Assembly (NCBI RefSeq): GCF_010550245.1
Contig: NZ_JAAGLU010000002.1
Coordinates: 124,001 to 188,000 of the forward strand
Source: Streptomyces sp. SID12501
Lineage (GTDB): Bacteria; Actinomycetota; Actinomycetes; Streptomycetales; Streptomycetaceae
Length of the DNA: 64,000 bases
Direction: 5' to 3'
Made by a program: the position numbers and the translations under genes. The notes below the pieces were generated by a model. The model did not search any database and had not been told where the DNA came from. It worked only from the letters and a program-made list of their open reading frames with translations. Below, piece by piece: positions 56,602-64,000 of the stretch (positions within the stretch are counted from its first letter, which is position 1; the number at the start of each line of letters is the position of its first letter).

Positions 56602-56791
56602 GGCGAACCTCCTGAAGCGTGGGGCAGGAAGGAAGCAATGAAGAACCCGGGAGAGGCCGAGAAGCCGAGTGGCCGCCTCTCCTTACCGGGTAGTTCGCCA
56701 GGACCGTACCTACTGGTCGGTTACTTCGGGTAGCAGCCGGGAGGTTACGGTTGAGTAACTTGACTCACTGTCTAATTGGGGGAACGGGACG

Positions 56792-57364
56792 TCACCAGCT
56801 GCAGCCGGTGGCCTTCGGGGTGAACTCCAGGGGGTCGAGCCGGTCCGTGGCGGCGGCGTCGACGTAGGTCGCGTGGGTGACCTGATACCAGACGGCGTCC
56901 CGCTCGGTGTCGCCGTCCACGTCGTCCAGGCTCACGCACCAGCGTTCCTGGCGGACGACGCGTGTATACGTCTCGGTGCCGCTGCGGGTGTTCGCGCACT
57001 TCTGGTAGCGCTCGGTGGTGTACCAGGTGCGCGTTCTCTTCGCGGTACCCGTGCCCGTACGTTCCGTGTGCTTGACCTGCCTGGTCGCCGACGTGCACTT
57101 CTTGACCAGGTGCGGGCGGGTGGCCTTGGCCGTCTTGGCGGTGACGTGGCGGACGGCGTTGCGGAGCCCGTGGACGGTGGGCGTCACCGGCGCCGTCTCC
57201 TGGACGTCCGCGCCGCCGCCATCGTCGTACTGGCTGCTGGTGGCGCCGTCGTCGGCCATCCACGGGTCGTCGTCCTGCGAGCCGTCGCCGCTCCCGCACG
57301 CGCCGAGCCCGGCCATGAGGATCACCGTGAAGCCGGCCAATATCAGACGTCTGTTGCTGAACAT
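56792..57364 (-). CDS. Lipoprotein of unknown function
   Basis: This 190-residue protein has a lipoprotein signal (RRLILAGFTVILMAGLGAC, with the lipid-bearing Cys at about position 23), an acidic Asp/Gly linker, and a basic domain with TAKATRPHLVKKCTSATRQV, WYTTERYQKCANTRSGTETYTRVVRQERWCVSL. Five Cys remain in the mature part. No family is recognised. Homologues may occur singly in Streptomyces. Confidence 0.8.
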   Translation of the reverse strand: MFSNRRLILAGFTVILMAGLGACGSGDGSQDDDPWMADDGATSSQYDDGGGADVQETAPVTPTVHGLRNAVRHVTAKTAKATRPHLVKKCTSATRQVKHTERTGTGTAKRTRTWYTTERYQKCANTRSGTETYTRVVRQERWCVSLDDVDGDTERDAVWYQVTHATYVDAAATDRLDPLEFTPKATGCSW

Positions 57365-57550
57365 GTCTCTTTCCCCGCCCGTTCTCTGTCTCAAAAGGGC
57401 GGTCAGCGTAACTGATCACACGACAAGCGGGGCGATCACGGCGATGAGACGCACAGCGGCCCGGCAGTCCTTCGTCGCGGACTGCCGGGCCGGGTCGACG
57501 GATGCCGACTGAGGCTGACGCGAGCTGCATGGCAGTGCTACGTCAGGGAT

Positions 57551-60500
57551 CTACATGACGACCTTGTAGCCCTGCCAGCCCGTCGCGATCCTCGTGGAGG
57601 CGCCGAACGCGCCCTTCCCGTTGCCGTTGGTGCGCCACAGGTTCCCGGCGGTGTCCCGGGACAGGAGGTCCGCGCGGCCGTCACCGGTGAAGTCGCCGAC
57701 GCCGACGACCGCGTTGTAGGAGGCGCCCCAGTTGCCGGCGATCTTCACCCGCGCCTTGAAGGCGCCGGTGCCGGTCCCGTCGAGCCGCCACAGCACATTG
57801 GATTTGTCCTGGGCGACGAGGTCACCGCGGCCGTCGCCGTTCAGGTCTCCGGCGCCGACGATCTTCTTGTAGCCGGTCCAGCGGGAGCCGACCTTCGTAC
57901 GGGCCGAGAGCTTGCCGGTGCTGGTGCCCTTGAAGAGGAACACGTCCCCGGTCGAGGTCTGACGGGCGACCAGGTCGGGCCGCCGGTCGCCGTCGACGTC
58001 GCCGGGCGAGGTCAGCACGTCGTACTGGTTCCAGCCGGTGCCGAGCGAGGTGTACGGCGTCGAGGGTGTCGCCGCCTTGCCGCAGGCCGGACGGTACGCA
58101 CGCAGGGTGCCGTCGGCCGCCCGGACCAGGACGTCGTTGCAGCGGTCGCCGCTCAGGTCGCCGTACGGCACGAACTTCGCGGTGGTCGGCCAGCCGGCGC
58201 CGGTGACCTTGGCGCCCAGGGTGCCTGTGCCGGTGCCGCGCTGGACGGTGAGCGTGCCGTTCGTGGAAAGGGTGAGGACGTCGCCGACGCCGTCACTGCC
58301 CGCGTAGTCGCGCGGGGCCGCCGAGCCCGCCGTCACCTTGGTGGTGCCGGAGAGGGTGAGGGCGGCGCCCTGACCGTCGGTGGGCTTCGCGGTGAGCGTC
58401 CAGGTGTAGGTGCCGTTGGCGACGAGGCGCCCGGTGGTGTCCTTGCCGTCCCAGGCGGCCGTCAGCAGACCGCGCGCGTCTGCACCCGCCAGGGTGCGGA
58501 CGGTGGCGCCGGACGCCTTGTCCCGGACGGTGACCTGCCAGCCGGCGGCGGGCTTGGACAGCCACCAACTGCCCTTCCAGCCAGCGGGGTTGGAGGTGAC
58601 GGTGGAGTCGATGGCGGTCAGTGCCGAGGCGGGGACACCGGTGGGCACGATGTGGACGCGCTGCTCGTCGTCGGCGTAGGCGACGGGGCCGCCGAAGCGG
58701 TCGACGGTCCAGCTGATGCGTCGACTCCTGGTCGCGTATTCGTACCGGCCGAGTTCCCTCCAGTCGACGAGCTTGCGGCTGGGCAGGTCGTCGTAGGACC
58801 CGCTGGACGGCAGTCCGTCGTACAGGTCGACGAGGGTCAGGCCGCTTTCCGAGTAGGTGCCGTAGATGTACTGGACGAGGTAACCGTCGCCCAGGAGGAC
58901 CTCGCCCATCGGGGCGGTGGAGGTGCGCTTGGTCGTGCGGTCGTAGACGCCCGCGTCCTGGAAGTTGCCTTCTGGTTCGTCCAGGCACTGCCAGTACACC
59001 CAGCGGCCCACGGCCTGAAGCTCGTACGGGGTGCAGCCGTTGGTCGTGGTGAAGGACTCCACGGCGGTGCCGGCGGGCAGCCGGGTCGCCGTGACCTTTC
59101 CTCCGGTGGCGGCGCCGCTCCACAGGGTGTTGCCCCAGACGGCGGCGGCGACCCGCTTGCGCTTCTGGAGGACCTTCCCTGCCGCACCGGCGGAGAACTC
59201 GCCGATGTACTGGTTCGAGGAGGAGACCCCTTCGATGATCGCGTACCGCCCGGAGAGATCCGTCAGTTCCGGGGAGTCGTCGTTCGTGTCGATGGTCGGG
59301 CCCCAGCTGGGGGAGCCGTTGGCGTACAGCATGGTCAGGCCGGTCAGGGTGTCACGTTCGCGGCCGTGGTGGCCGGTGCCGTCGGCGAACATCGGGATGC
59401 AGCGGGGTGTGTTGTCGTTCGGGCCGCAGTTGCCGTCCCATCCGTCGACCAGGCCGTCCACGGTGCTCCTGGTGACGCTCGGGGTGCCGCCCCCGGCGGG
59501 CGTGGTGAGCCAGGTGCTGCGGTACGCGCCGATGGCTCGCTCCGGCTCGTACAGCGTGCTGTTGTCGGCCGTGCTGAGAATGCCGCTGCCGAGGGAGAGG
59601 CCGTGGATCTGGGCGGGCAACGGCTCGACGGCGGTCACCCGGGTGCGGGTGACGGTGCCGTCGGCGGCGGGCGCGATCCGGTACACACCCCAGTCGAGGT
59701 CCCCCCGCCCGACGTACCGCTCGGCGCCCGCGACGAGGACGGAGCCGTCGGGCGCCTGGACGAGCTGGCTGGTAGCCGGGTCCATGACCTTGGTGGTGTC
59801 CGTGCCCGTGCCGTCCGGGGTGAGGGCCCAGAGGGGTCGGCCCCGGGGCACGTACTCGTTGTCCTCCGTCCACTGCGATTCGATGCCGAGCAGCGCGTCG
59901 CCGACGACACCGAACGAGGGATAGGTGGTGAGGGAGCCCGTGTCGAGGGTGTGGCGCGGTGCGGCCAGGTCGTCGCGGTCGAACACGTCCGCCTTGCCGC
60001 TTCCGGCGCGCAGCCGCACCACCGAGTCGGTGCCCAGCCGGAAGCCGGTCACCTCCCCGCCCTCGTCGGAGGCGTCGACCCGGTCGGGCAGCGCGCTGTA
60101 CACGCCGGTGGTGAGGTCGACGGTGCCCCAGTGATCCGGGCCGTCCGCACCGCTCTTGTGGTGGACGAGGACCGACGTCGCGTCACCGTCCTGGACGTCG
60201 ATGCCGCCCGCACCCTCCGGAAGCCCGGTCACCGGCGTATCCGTGACTCCGCCCCCGTCCTGGGGTCGCAGCAAGTGGTACGTGCGGGGGTCGTTGCTGA
60301 TGGTGAGGACGGTGTTGCCGAAGGTGCCCAGGTACGAGTGGCCCGGAGCCATCGGTACCACGGTGGTGCTCCCCGAAGTGCCGTCGCCCTGGATCAGAGT
60401 GACCTGGTCGTCCTGATCCGAGGGCAGCGCGACGGTGTCGGAACCGTCCCCGTACCAGCCGGGGCTGGACGCCGGCTGGTCGTTGTAGGAACCGCTGCCG

Positions 60501-60826
60501 ATGTCGCTCCGGTGGATGGTGAAGGGCAGCCGCTGCTCCAGCCCGGTGGTGGCACCGGTGGCGTAGTCCGTCCACAGGAGCCGGTTGTCATCCTCTTGGG
60601 CCCACAGAAAGCCGCTCACACCGGCGTTGAGGATCCACGTGGCCCTGGGGACGGCGCGCTGGGCAGCCGGCAGGACGAGTTCTCCGGCCGCGGCGACGGC
60701 CGAGGGCGCCGCGGGGACCGCCGACGCCGGCACAGCGCTGAGCGGCAGGCCGAGGCTCAGCGCCGCGGCCACGGCTGCGGTGGTCGTACGGACAGGTCTG
60801 TGCCGGCGTCGGCCGGTTCGGGCCAC
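57551..60826 (-). CDS. Large secreted FG-GAP/VCBS repeat protein
   Basis: This 1091-residue secreted protein starts at GTG behind GGAGGAACG, with a signal peptide (VRTTTAAVAAALSLGLPLSAVPASA). A long beta-propeller-like N-terminal part follows, then a FlgD-type Ig-like domain (VTVRDKASGATVRTLAGADARG to NGTYTWTLTAKP, about 830-890). The C-terminal 200 residues are FG-GAP repeats (GDLSGDRCNDVLVR, GDVDGDRRPDLVARQ, GDLNGDGRGDLVAQD, GDFTGDGRADLLSRD) that bind calcium and form an integrin-like propeller. Function is not known. Confidence 0.85.
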   Translation of the reverse strand: MARTGRRRHRPVRTTTAAVAAALSLGLPLSAVPASAVPAAPSAVAAAGELVLPAAQRAVPRATWILNAGVSGFLWAQEDDNRLLWTDYATGATTGLEQRLPFTIHRSDIGSGSYNDQPASSPGWYGDGSDTVALPSDQDDQVTLIQGDGTSGSTTVVPMAPGHSYLGTFGNTVLTISNDPRTYHLLRPQDGGGVTDTPVTGLPEGAGGIDVQDGDATSVLVHHKSGADGPDHWGTVDLTTGVYSALPDRVDASDEGGEVTGFRLGTDSVVRLRAGSGKADVFDRDDLAAPRHTLDTGSLTTYPSFGVVGDALLGIESQWTEDNEYVPRGRPLWALTPDGTGTDTTKVMDPATSQLVQAPDGSVLVAGAERYVGRGDLDWGVYRIAPAADGTVTRTRVTAVEPLPAQIHGLSLGSGILSTADNSTLYEPERAIGAYRSTWLTTPAGGGTPSVTRSTVDGLVDGWDGNCGPNDNTPRCIPMFADGTGHHGRERDTLTGLTMLYANGSPSWGPTIDTNDDSPELTDLSGRYAIIEGVSSSNQYIGEFSAGAAGKVLQKRKRVAAAVWGNTLWSGAATGGKVTATRLPAGTAVESFTTTNGCTPYELQAVGRWVYWQCLDEPEGNFQDAGVYDRTTKRTSTAPMGEVLLGDGYLVQYIYGTYSESGLTLVDLYDGLPSSGSYDDLPSRKLVDWRELGRYEYATRSRRISWTVDRFGGPVAYADDEQRVHIVPTGVPASALTAIDSTVTSNPAGWKGSWWLSKPAAGWQVTVRDKASGATVRTLAGADARGLLTAAWDGKDTTGRLVANGTYTWTLTAKPTDGQGAALTLSGTTKVTAGSAAPRDYAGSDGVGDVLTLSTNGTLTVQRGTGTGTLGAKVTGAGWPTTAKFVPYGDLSGDRCNDVLVRAADGTLRAYRPACGKAATPSTPYTSLGTGWNQYDVLTSPGDVDGDRRPDLVARQTSTGDVFLFKGTSTGKLSARTKVGSRWTGYKKIVGAGDLNGDGRGDLVAQDKSNVLWRLDGTGTGAFKARVKIAGNWGASYNAVVGVGDFTGDGRADLLSRDTAGNLWRTNGNGKGAFGASTRIATGWQGYKVVM

Positions 60827-60977
60827 CGTTCCTCCAGGGAAGGCAAGAAGAGGGCATGGCGGGAACGGACGTACACCAGCGCTCTGACTTCCTGCTCGGC
60901 CCCCCGGCCGTCCCCCATGCGCGCGTGCCGCTGACAGTAACAGCATGCCCATGACCAACATGGGTTCCCGGTCGGCG

Positions 60978-61007
60978 TTGACAACCGCCCTCGCACCCCT
61001 CCATCAT
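60978..61007 (+). promoter_or_regulatory. Candidate vegetative promoter of the GntR/ABC operon
   Basis: TTGACA (60978-60983) and CATCAT (61002-61007) are separated by 18 bases. The hexamers fit a sigma-HrdB-like promoter whose start point would fall in or beside the dyad at 61011-61030. Confidence 0.5.
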
Positions 61008-61010
61008 CAT

Positions 61011-61030
61011 TCCACTAATCAAGTAGTGGA
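61011..61030. promoter_or_regulatory. Operator dyad overlapping the GntR start
   Basis: TCCACTA (61011-61017) and TAGTGGA (61024-61030) are a perfect inverted repeat ending at the base before ATG 61031. A repressor bound here would block both transcription and, in a short-leader mRNA, the start. YtrA-type regulators are known to autoregulate from such sites. Confidence 0.6.
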
Positions 61031-61528
61031 ATGGTGGTGGTGATCGTGGAGTACCGCATCGACAGGCGGAGCGGGGTCCCCGCCTTCCAGCAGATCGTGC
61101 AGCAGACCAAGCAGGCCCTGCGGCTGGGCGTACTCGTGCCGGGTGACCGGCTGCCCACCGCCAAGGAGGTCGCCGCGACCAGCACGGTCAACCCGAACAC
61201 CACCCTCAAGGCGTACCGCGAGCTGGAGCGCGAGGGCCTGGTCGAACCGCGACCGGGCCAGGGCACCTTCGTACGCCGCACCCTGGGCCGCCCCGAGACG
61301 GGCACCGACTCGCCGCTGTACGCGGAGCTGGTGGCGTGGATGTCGAAGGCGGCCGAGGCCGGTCTGGAGCAGGAGGACGTGGCCGCGCTGGTCGCGTCGG
61401 CGATGGAGAAGCAGTACGCCGCCGGGAACGTGGCGGCAACGGGGTCCACGACAACTGGATCCACGACAACCGGGTCCACGACGACGGGGCCCACGGGGGC
61501 CACGACAACTAGGAGCACAGGTGAGTGA
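61031..61528 (+). CDS. GntR-family regulator (YtrA-like)
   Basis: This 165-residue regulator has a YtrA-type HTH: VPAFQQIVQQTKQALRLGVLVPGDRLPTAKEVAATSTVNPNTTLKAYRELEREGLVEPRPGQGTFV. A short helical dimerisation segment and a low-complexity Thr/Ser/Gly tail (GSTTTGSTTTG repeats) follow. The start is uncertain between ATG 61031 and a nearby GTG. Its stop lies inside the downstream ATPase start region, so it is coupled with the ABC transporter it likely controls. Confidence 0.85.
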   Translation: MVVVIVEYRIDRRSGVPAFQQIVQQTKQALRLGVLVPGDRLPTAKEVAATSTVNPNTTLKAYRELEREGLVEPRPGQGTFVRRTLGRPETGTDSPLYAELVAWMSKAAEAGLEQEDVAALVASAMEKQYAAGNVAATGSTTTGSTTTGSTTTGPTGATTTRSTGE

Positions 61529-62471
61529 AGGTATGTACGCGGGGGAGCCGGCGCTTGAGGCGTACGGACTGGGGATGCGCTACCGGCGGGGCTGGGCGCT
61601 GCGGGACTGTTCCTTCCGGCTCCCGGCGGGACGAATCTGCGGGCTGGTCGGGCCCAACGGGGCGGGCAAGACCACGCTGCTGAGCATCGCGGCCCATGTC
61701 CTGGAGCCGACGGACGGCTCGATCAGCCTGTTCGGTGAGGCGCCGGGTTCGGTGGAGTCCGGTCGGCGTACCGCGTTCCTCGCCCAGGAGAAGCCCCTGT
61801 TCCGCCGCTTCACCGTGGCGGAGACCCTGCGTCTGGGCCGCGAGCTGAACCCCGGCTGGGACCAGCGCGCCGCCGAGGACATCATCCGCGCGGGCAACGT
61901 GCCCTTCGACGCGAAGATCAGCACCCTCTCCGGCGGTCAGCGCACCCGCGTCGCCATCGCCCTCGCCTTCGGCAAGCGCCCCGAGCTGCTGCTGCTCGAC
62001 GAGCCGATGTCGGACCTCGACCCGGTCGTGCGCCACGAGATCATGGGCACCCTCCTCGCCGAGGCCGCCGAGCGCGGCACCACCGTACTGATGTCCACCC
62101 ACGTCCTCGCCGAACTGGAGAACGTGTGCGACTACCTAGTCGTCGTCTCCGGCGGCGGAGTGCGCCTCGCCGGTGACGTGGACGAGCTGATGTCCGTGCA
62201 CACCCTGGTCACCGGGGTCAGGGAGGGTGACGGCATGCCCGCCGCCCTCGGGCACCACACCCTCGTCGAGTGCCGGACCAGCGGCAGGCAGTTCACCGCG
62301 CTCATCCGCCCCGAGGGCCCGGTCACCGGCCCCTGGGAGACGGCAGCCCCGAACATGGAGGAACTCCTGCTCGCCTATCTCCGCTCACCCGACGCACCAC
62401 CGCTGATCACCCCCACCGCCCAGGTCCAGGGCCAGGGTCAGGCGTTCGGCGCCGGGGCGGTGGCGGCATGA
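61521..62471 (+). CDS. ABC transporter ATPase
   Basis: This 316-residue ATPase has Walker A GPNGAGKTT, the signature LSGGQRTRVAIALAF, Walker B LLLLDEPMSDLDP and a switch His in STHVLAELE. It starts at GTG 61521, five bases after AGGAG, overlapping the regulator stop. Pairing with a YtrA-like regulator and a single permease is typical of small efflux or envelope-stress transporters. The substrate is unknown. Confidence 0.9.
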   Translation: MSEGMYAGEPALEAYGLGMRYRRGWALRDCSFRLPAGRICGLVGPNGAGKTTLLSIAAHVLEPTDGSISLFGEAPGSVESGRRTAFLAQEKPLFRRFTVAETLRLGRELNPGWDQRAAEDIIRAGNVPFDAKISTLSGGQRTRVAIALAFGKRPELLLLDEPMSDLDPVVRHEIMGTLLAEAAERGTTVLMSTHVLAELENVCDYLVVVSGGGVRLAGDVDELMSVHTLVTGVREGDGMPAALGHHTLVECRTSGRQFTALIRPEGPVTGPWETAAPNMEELLLAYLRSPDAPPLITPTAQVQGQGQAFGAGAVAA

Positions 62472-63565
62472 GCACCTTCACCAACGCCTCGACCAGCACC
62501 TCGACCGGCTCCACGCGCGACGGCAGGAACGGGACCATGAACGGGACTGCGAACGGCACTCCGAACGGGACCTCGAACGCGACCACCACGGAGGCCACCC
62601 GGCGCCCCCGCCTCAGCGGGATGACCTGGCTGGTCTGGCGCCAGCACCGGGCCGCGTTCTGGACGATCCTCGCCGCCACCGCGCTCTCCGTGGCCTGGAT
62701 GGTCTACCAGCGCGGCCAGCTGGTCGACTTCCTCGACGGCTACGGCTATCCCGGCAGGAGCCTCGACGAGGCGGGCGGCAAGCTCCAGCAGTACATCGAC
62801 GCGTTCTCGTACGTCTCCTTCGGTCTCCAGGGGATACCCATCCTGCTCGGTGTCTTCCTCGGCGCCCCGCTCATCGCGGGCGACCTGGAGAACGGCACAG
62901 CCAAGCTGGTCGCCGCCCAGTCGATGAGCCGGACCCGCTGGCTCGCCACGAAGCTGGCGCTGGCCGGGCTGGTGGTCGTGGTGAGCACGGGCGTGCTGTC
63001 GGCGGTGTTCGACTGGTGGTGGAGCCCCGTCAGGTCCGAGGTCACGGTCCTGGACTGGACCTCCGGCGAGGCCTTCAACACCACGGGCCCGGTGCCCGTC
63101 GCCCTCACCCTCTTCTCCGTGTTCGGCGGGGTGGCGATCGGTGTGGTGCTGCGGCGCACGCTGATGGCGATGGTGGTCACCTTCGGTTTCACCGTCGTCC
63201 TCCAGCTCGTCTGGGGCTACTTCCTGCTGTCGCTCGGCAACGTCGTCACGGTCACGACGAACAAGGGTGTCCTGGGCGGCGAGAGCACGTACCCGTCGGT
63301 GCCCGAGGGCGCGTACCAGATCGACCAGTCGTATCTCACCAGCGGCGGGGATCTCCTGGGGTGGAGCACCTGTGCGGGGTCGGCGGAGACCGACGCGGCA
63401 CAGCAGGCGTGCCTGGACAAGGCCGATGTCGTGGGCTGGTCGGTGGACTACCTCCCGATGTCGCAGATGAACGCCATGCAGTGGTTCGGGGCGTCGATTC
63501 TGTTCGCCCTGACCGCCGGTGTCGTGGCGTTCCTCTTCTTCTGGGGCCGTAAGCGGCTCGTCTGA
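62468..63565 (+). CDS. ABC transporter permease
   Basis: This 365-residue protein has an N-terminal low-complexity stretch of Thr/Ser/Asn (NGTMNGTANGTPNGTSNAT) and then about six helices (FWTILAATALSVAWMVYQ to ILFALTAGVVAFLFFW). It has a large extracytoplasmic loop with two Cys between the last two. ATG 62468 overlaps the ATPase stop. The Asn/Thr-rich N-terminus is unusual for the family and may reflect repeat expansion. Confidence 0.85.
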   Translation: MSTFTNASTSTSTGSTRDGRNGTMNGTANGTPNGTSNATTTEATRRPRLSGMTWLVWRQHRAAFWTILAATALSVAWMVYQRGQLVDFLDGYGYPGRSLDEAGGKLQQYIDAFSYVSFGLQGIPILLGVFLGAPLIAGDLENGTAKLVAAQSMSRTRWLATKLALAGLVVVVSTGVLSAVFDWWWSPVRSEVTVLDWTSGEAFNTTGPVPVALTLFSVFGGVAIGVVLRRTLMAMVVTFGFTVVLQLVWGYFLLSLGNVVTVTTNKGVLGGESTYPSVPEGAYQIDQSYLTSGGDLLGWSTCAGSAETDAAQQACLDKADVVGWSVDYLPMSQMNAMQWFGASILFALTAGVVAFLFFWGRKRLV

Positions 63566-63577
63566 GTCCCGTCCCCC

Positions 63578-63598
63578 GCGCCCCTTTCGGAGGGGCGC
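63578..63598 (+). terminator. Hairpin terminator
   Basis: Arms GCGCCCCT and AGGGGCGC with loop TTCGG lie 13 bases after the permease stop. Confidence 0.7.
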
Positions 63599-63677
63599 CT
63601 CTTCCCACCCTTTGATTCCTTGTCCCGTCGGACGGGCTGCTTTGCCGTGCCCGGAAGTCCGGAGAGAAAGGCATGCC

Positions 63678-64000
63678 TTGAATCACCGTAAGAGGCGAGC
63701 GCGTGAGGCTTCGGCACTCACCCTGCTCACCGCCGCCGCCCTTACCGCGGCCCTGCTCAGCGCCCCGGAATCCGGGGCCGCACAGTCCGCCGACGGTACG
63801 GCGGGGATGGCTCGCACCCTCGCGAAGGCCAGGACCGTCACCCTCGTCACCGGCGACAGGGTCACCCTGGACGCCACCGGACAGGTCACCGGCGTGCGGC
63901 CCGCCAAGGGCAGGGAAGGCACCACCTTCCGAATAGCGCGGAACGCCGACCGCACCTACGTCGTGCCGCGCGACGCCGAGCGGCTCCTCGCGAACGGCAC
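63678..64000 (+). CDS. Secreted subtilase-type serine protease, N-terminal part (partial)
   Basis: The gene starts at TTG 63678, behind GAGAAAGG, and runs off the window. The 107 residues seen are a Sec signal (ASALTLLTAAALTAALLSAPESGA) and the start of a propeptide with TVTLVTGDRVTLDATGQVTG and YVVPRDAERLLANGT. This opening is typical of large Streptomyces S8 proteases; the catalytic domain lies outside the window, so the call rests on the propeptide only. Confidence 0.65.
   Translation, partial: MNHRKRRAREASALTLLTAAALTAALLSAPESGAAQSADGTAGMARTLAKARTVTLVTGDRVTLDATGQVTGVRPAKGREGTTFRIARNADRTYVVPRDAERLLANG

Overview
The window is high-GC actinobacterial chromosome, almost certainly from a Streptomyces. 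The evidence is GC-biased third codon positions, frequent GTG/TTG starts, ATGA/GTGA gene overlaps, a complete four-gene conservon, an SsgA-like sporulation protein, and many secreted proteins with Sec, Tat or lipoprotein signals.

The left quarter (1 to about 17.2 kb) is the accessory part and the most interesting. It reads as a biosynthetic cluster for ribosomally made, post-translationally modified peptides (RiPPs). Two short precursors (9948-10103 and 10158-10322) share an identical 27-residue leader and carry different Ser/Thr-rich cores, each ending in a single C-terminal Cys. Around them lie an APH-fold kinase (6323-7453), a HopA1-like protein (7453-8421), a Cys-decarboxylase flavoprotein (1971-2588), an F420/LLM-type oxidoreductase (2585-3571), a pair of M16 peptidases of which only one has a zinc site (3625-6176), an ABC exporter (1-444, cut by the window edge) and a flavin-dependent halogenase (8447-9748). 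This parts list matches class V lanthipeptide/aminovinyl-cysteine RiPP logic: phosphorylate and eliminate Ser/Thr, decarboxylate the C-terminal Cys, close an avionin ring, possibly reduce dehydroalanines, cleave the leader and export. Additions are the halogenase, a second APH-fold protein that has lost both catalytic Asp residues (830-1807), and a third leader-like peptide without Cys (10361-10528). Probable self-protection and control genes follow: a NatAB-like ABC pair (11438-13545) with a divergent winged-helix regulator, a cation/proton antiporter (13563-14828) and a large HTH regulator (14859-15863). Two homologous small HTH proteins (488-793, 16829-17191) lie near the two ends.

From 17.3 to 30 kb the content is ordinary chromosome: a GNAT acetyltransferase, a PfkB kinase remnant, a cold-shock protein, a DEAD-box helicase, a secreted GH84 glycosidase with a beta-propeller tail, a beta-hydroxyacid-type dehydrogenase, a YdeI-like protein, small membrane or secreted proteins and a short GntR regulator.

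From 30.2 to 39 kb a quaternary-amine/osmoprotectant ABC importer (ATPase and two permeases) is separated from its probable binding lipoprotein by an opposing conservon (sensor kinase, roadblock protein, DUF742 protein, GTPase). From 39 to 50.8 kb come a Tat-exported DUF3500 protein, a two-component system, an SsgA-like protein, a sigma factor fused to a zinc anti-sigma-like motif and a Pro-rich tail, a lysyl-oxidase-domain protein, an RTX-like repeat protein and a CBM35-pectate lyase behind a LacI-type palindrome.

From 51 to 64 kb there are small hypotheticals, a peptidase E, a degenerate tRNA-like element, truncated AraC and TIGR03086-like genes, a secreted lipase, a lipoprotein, a large FG-GAP protein, a YtrA-type GntR/ABC operon and the start of a subtilase cut by the window edge.
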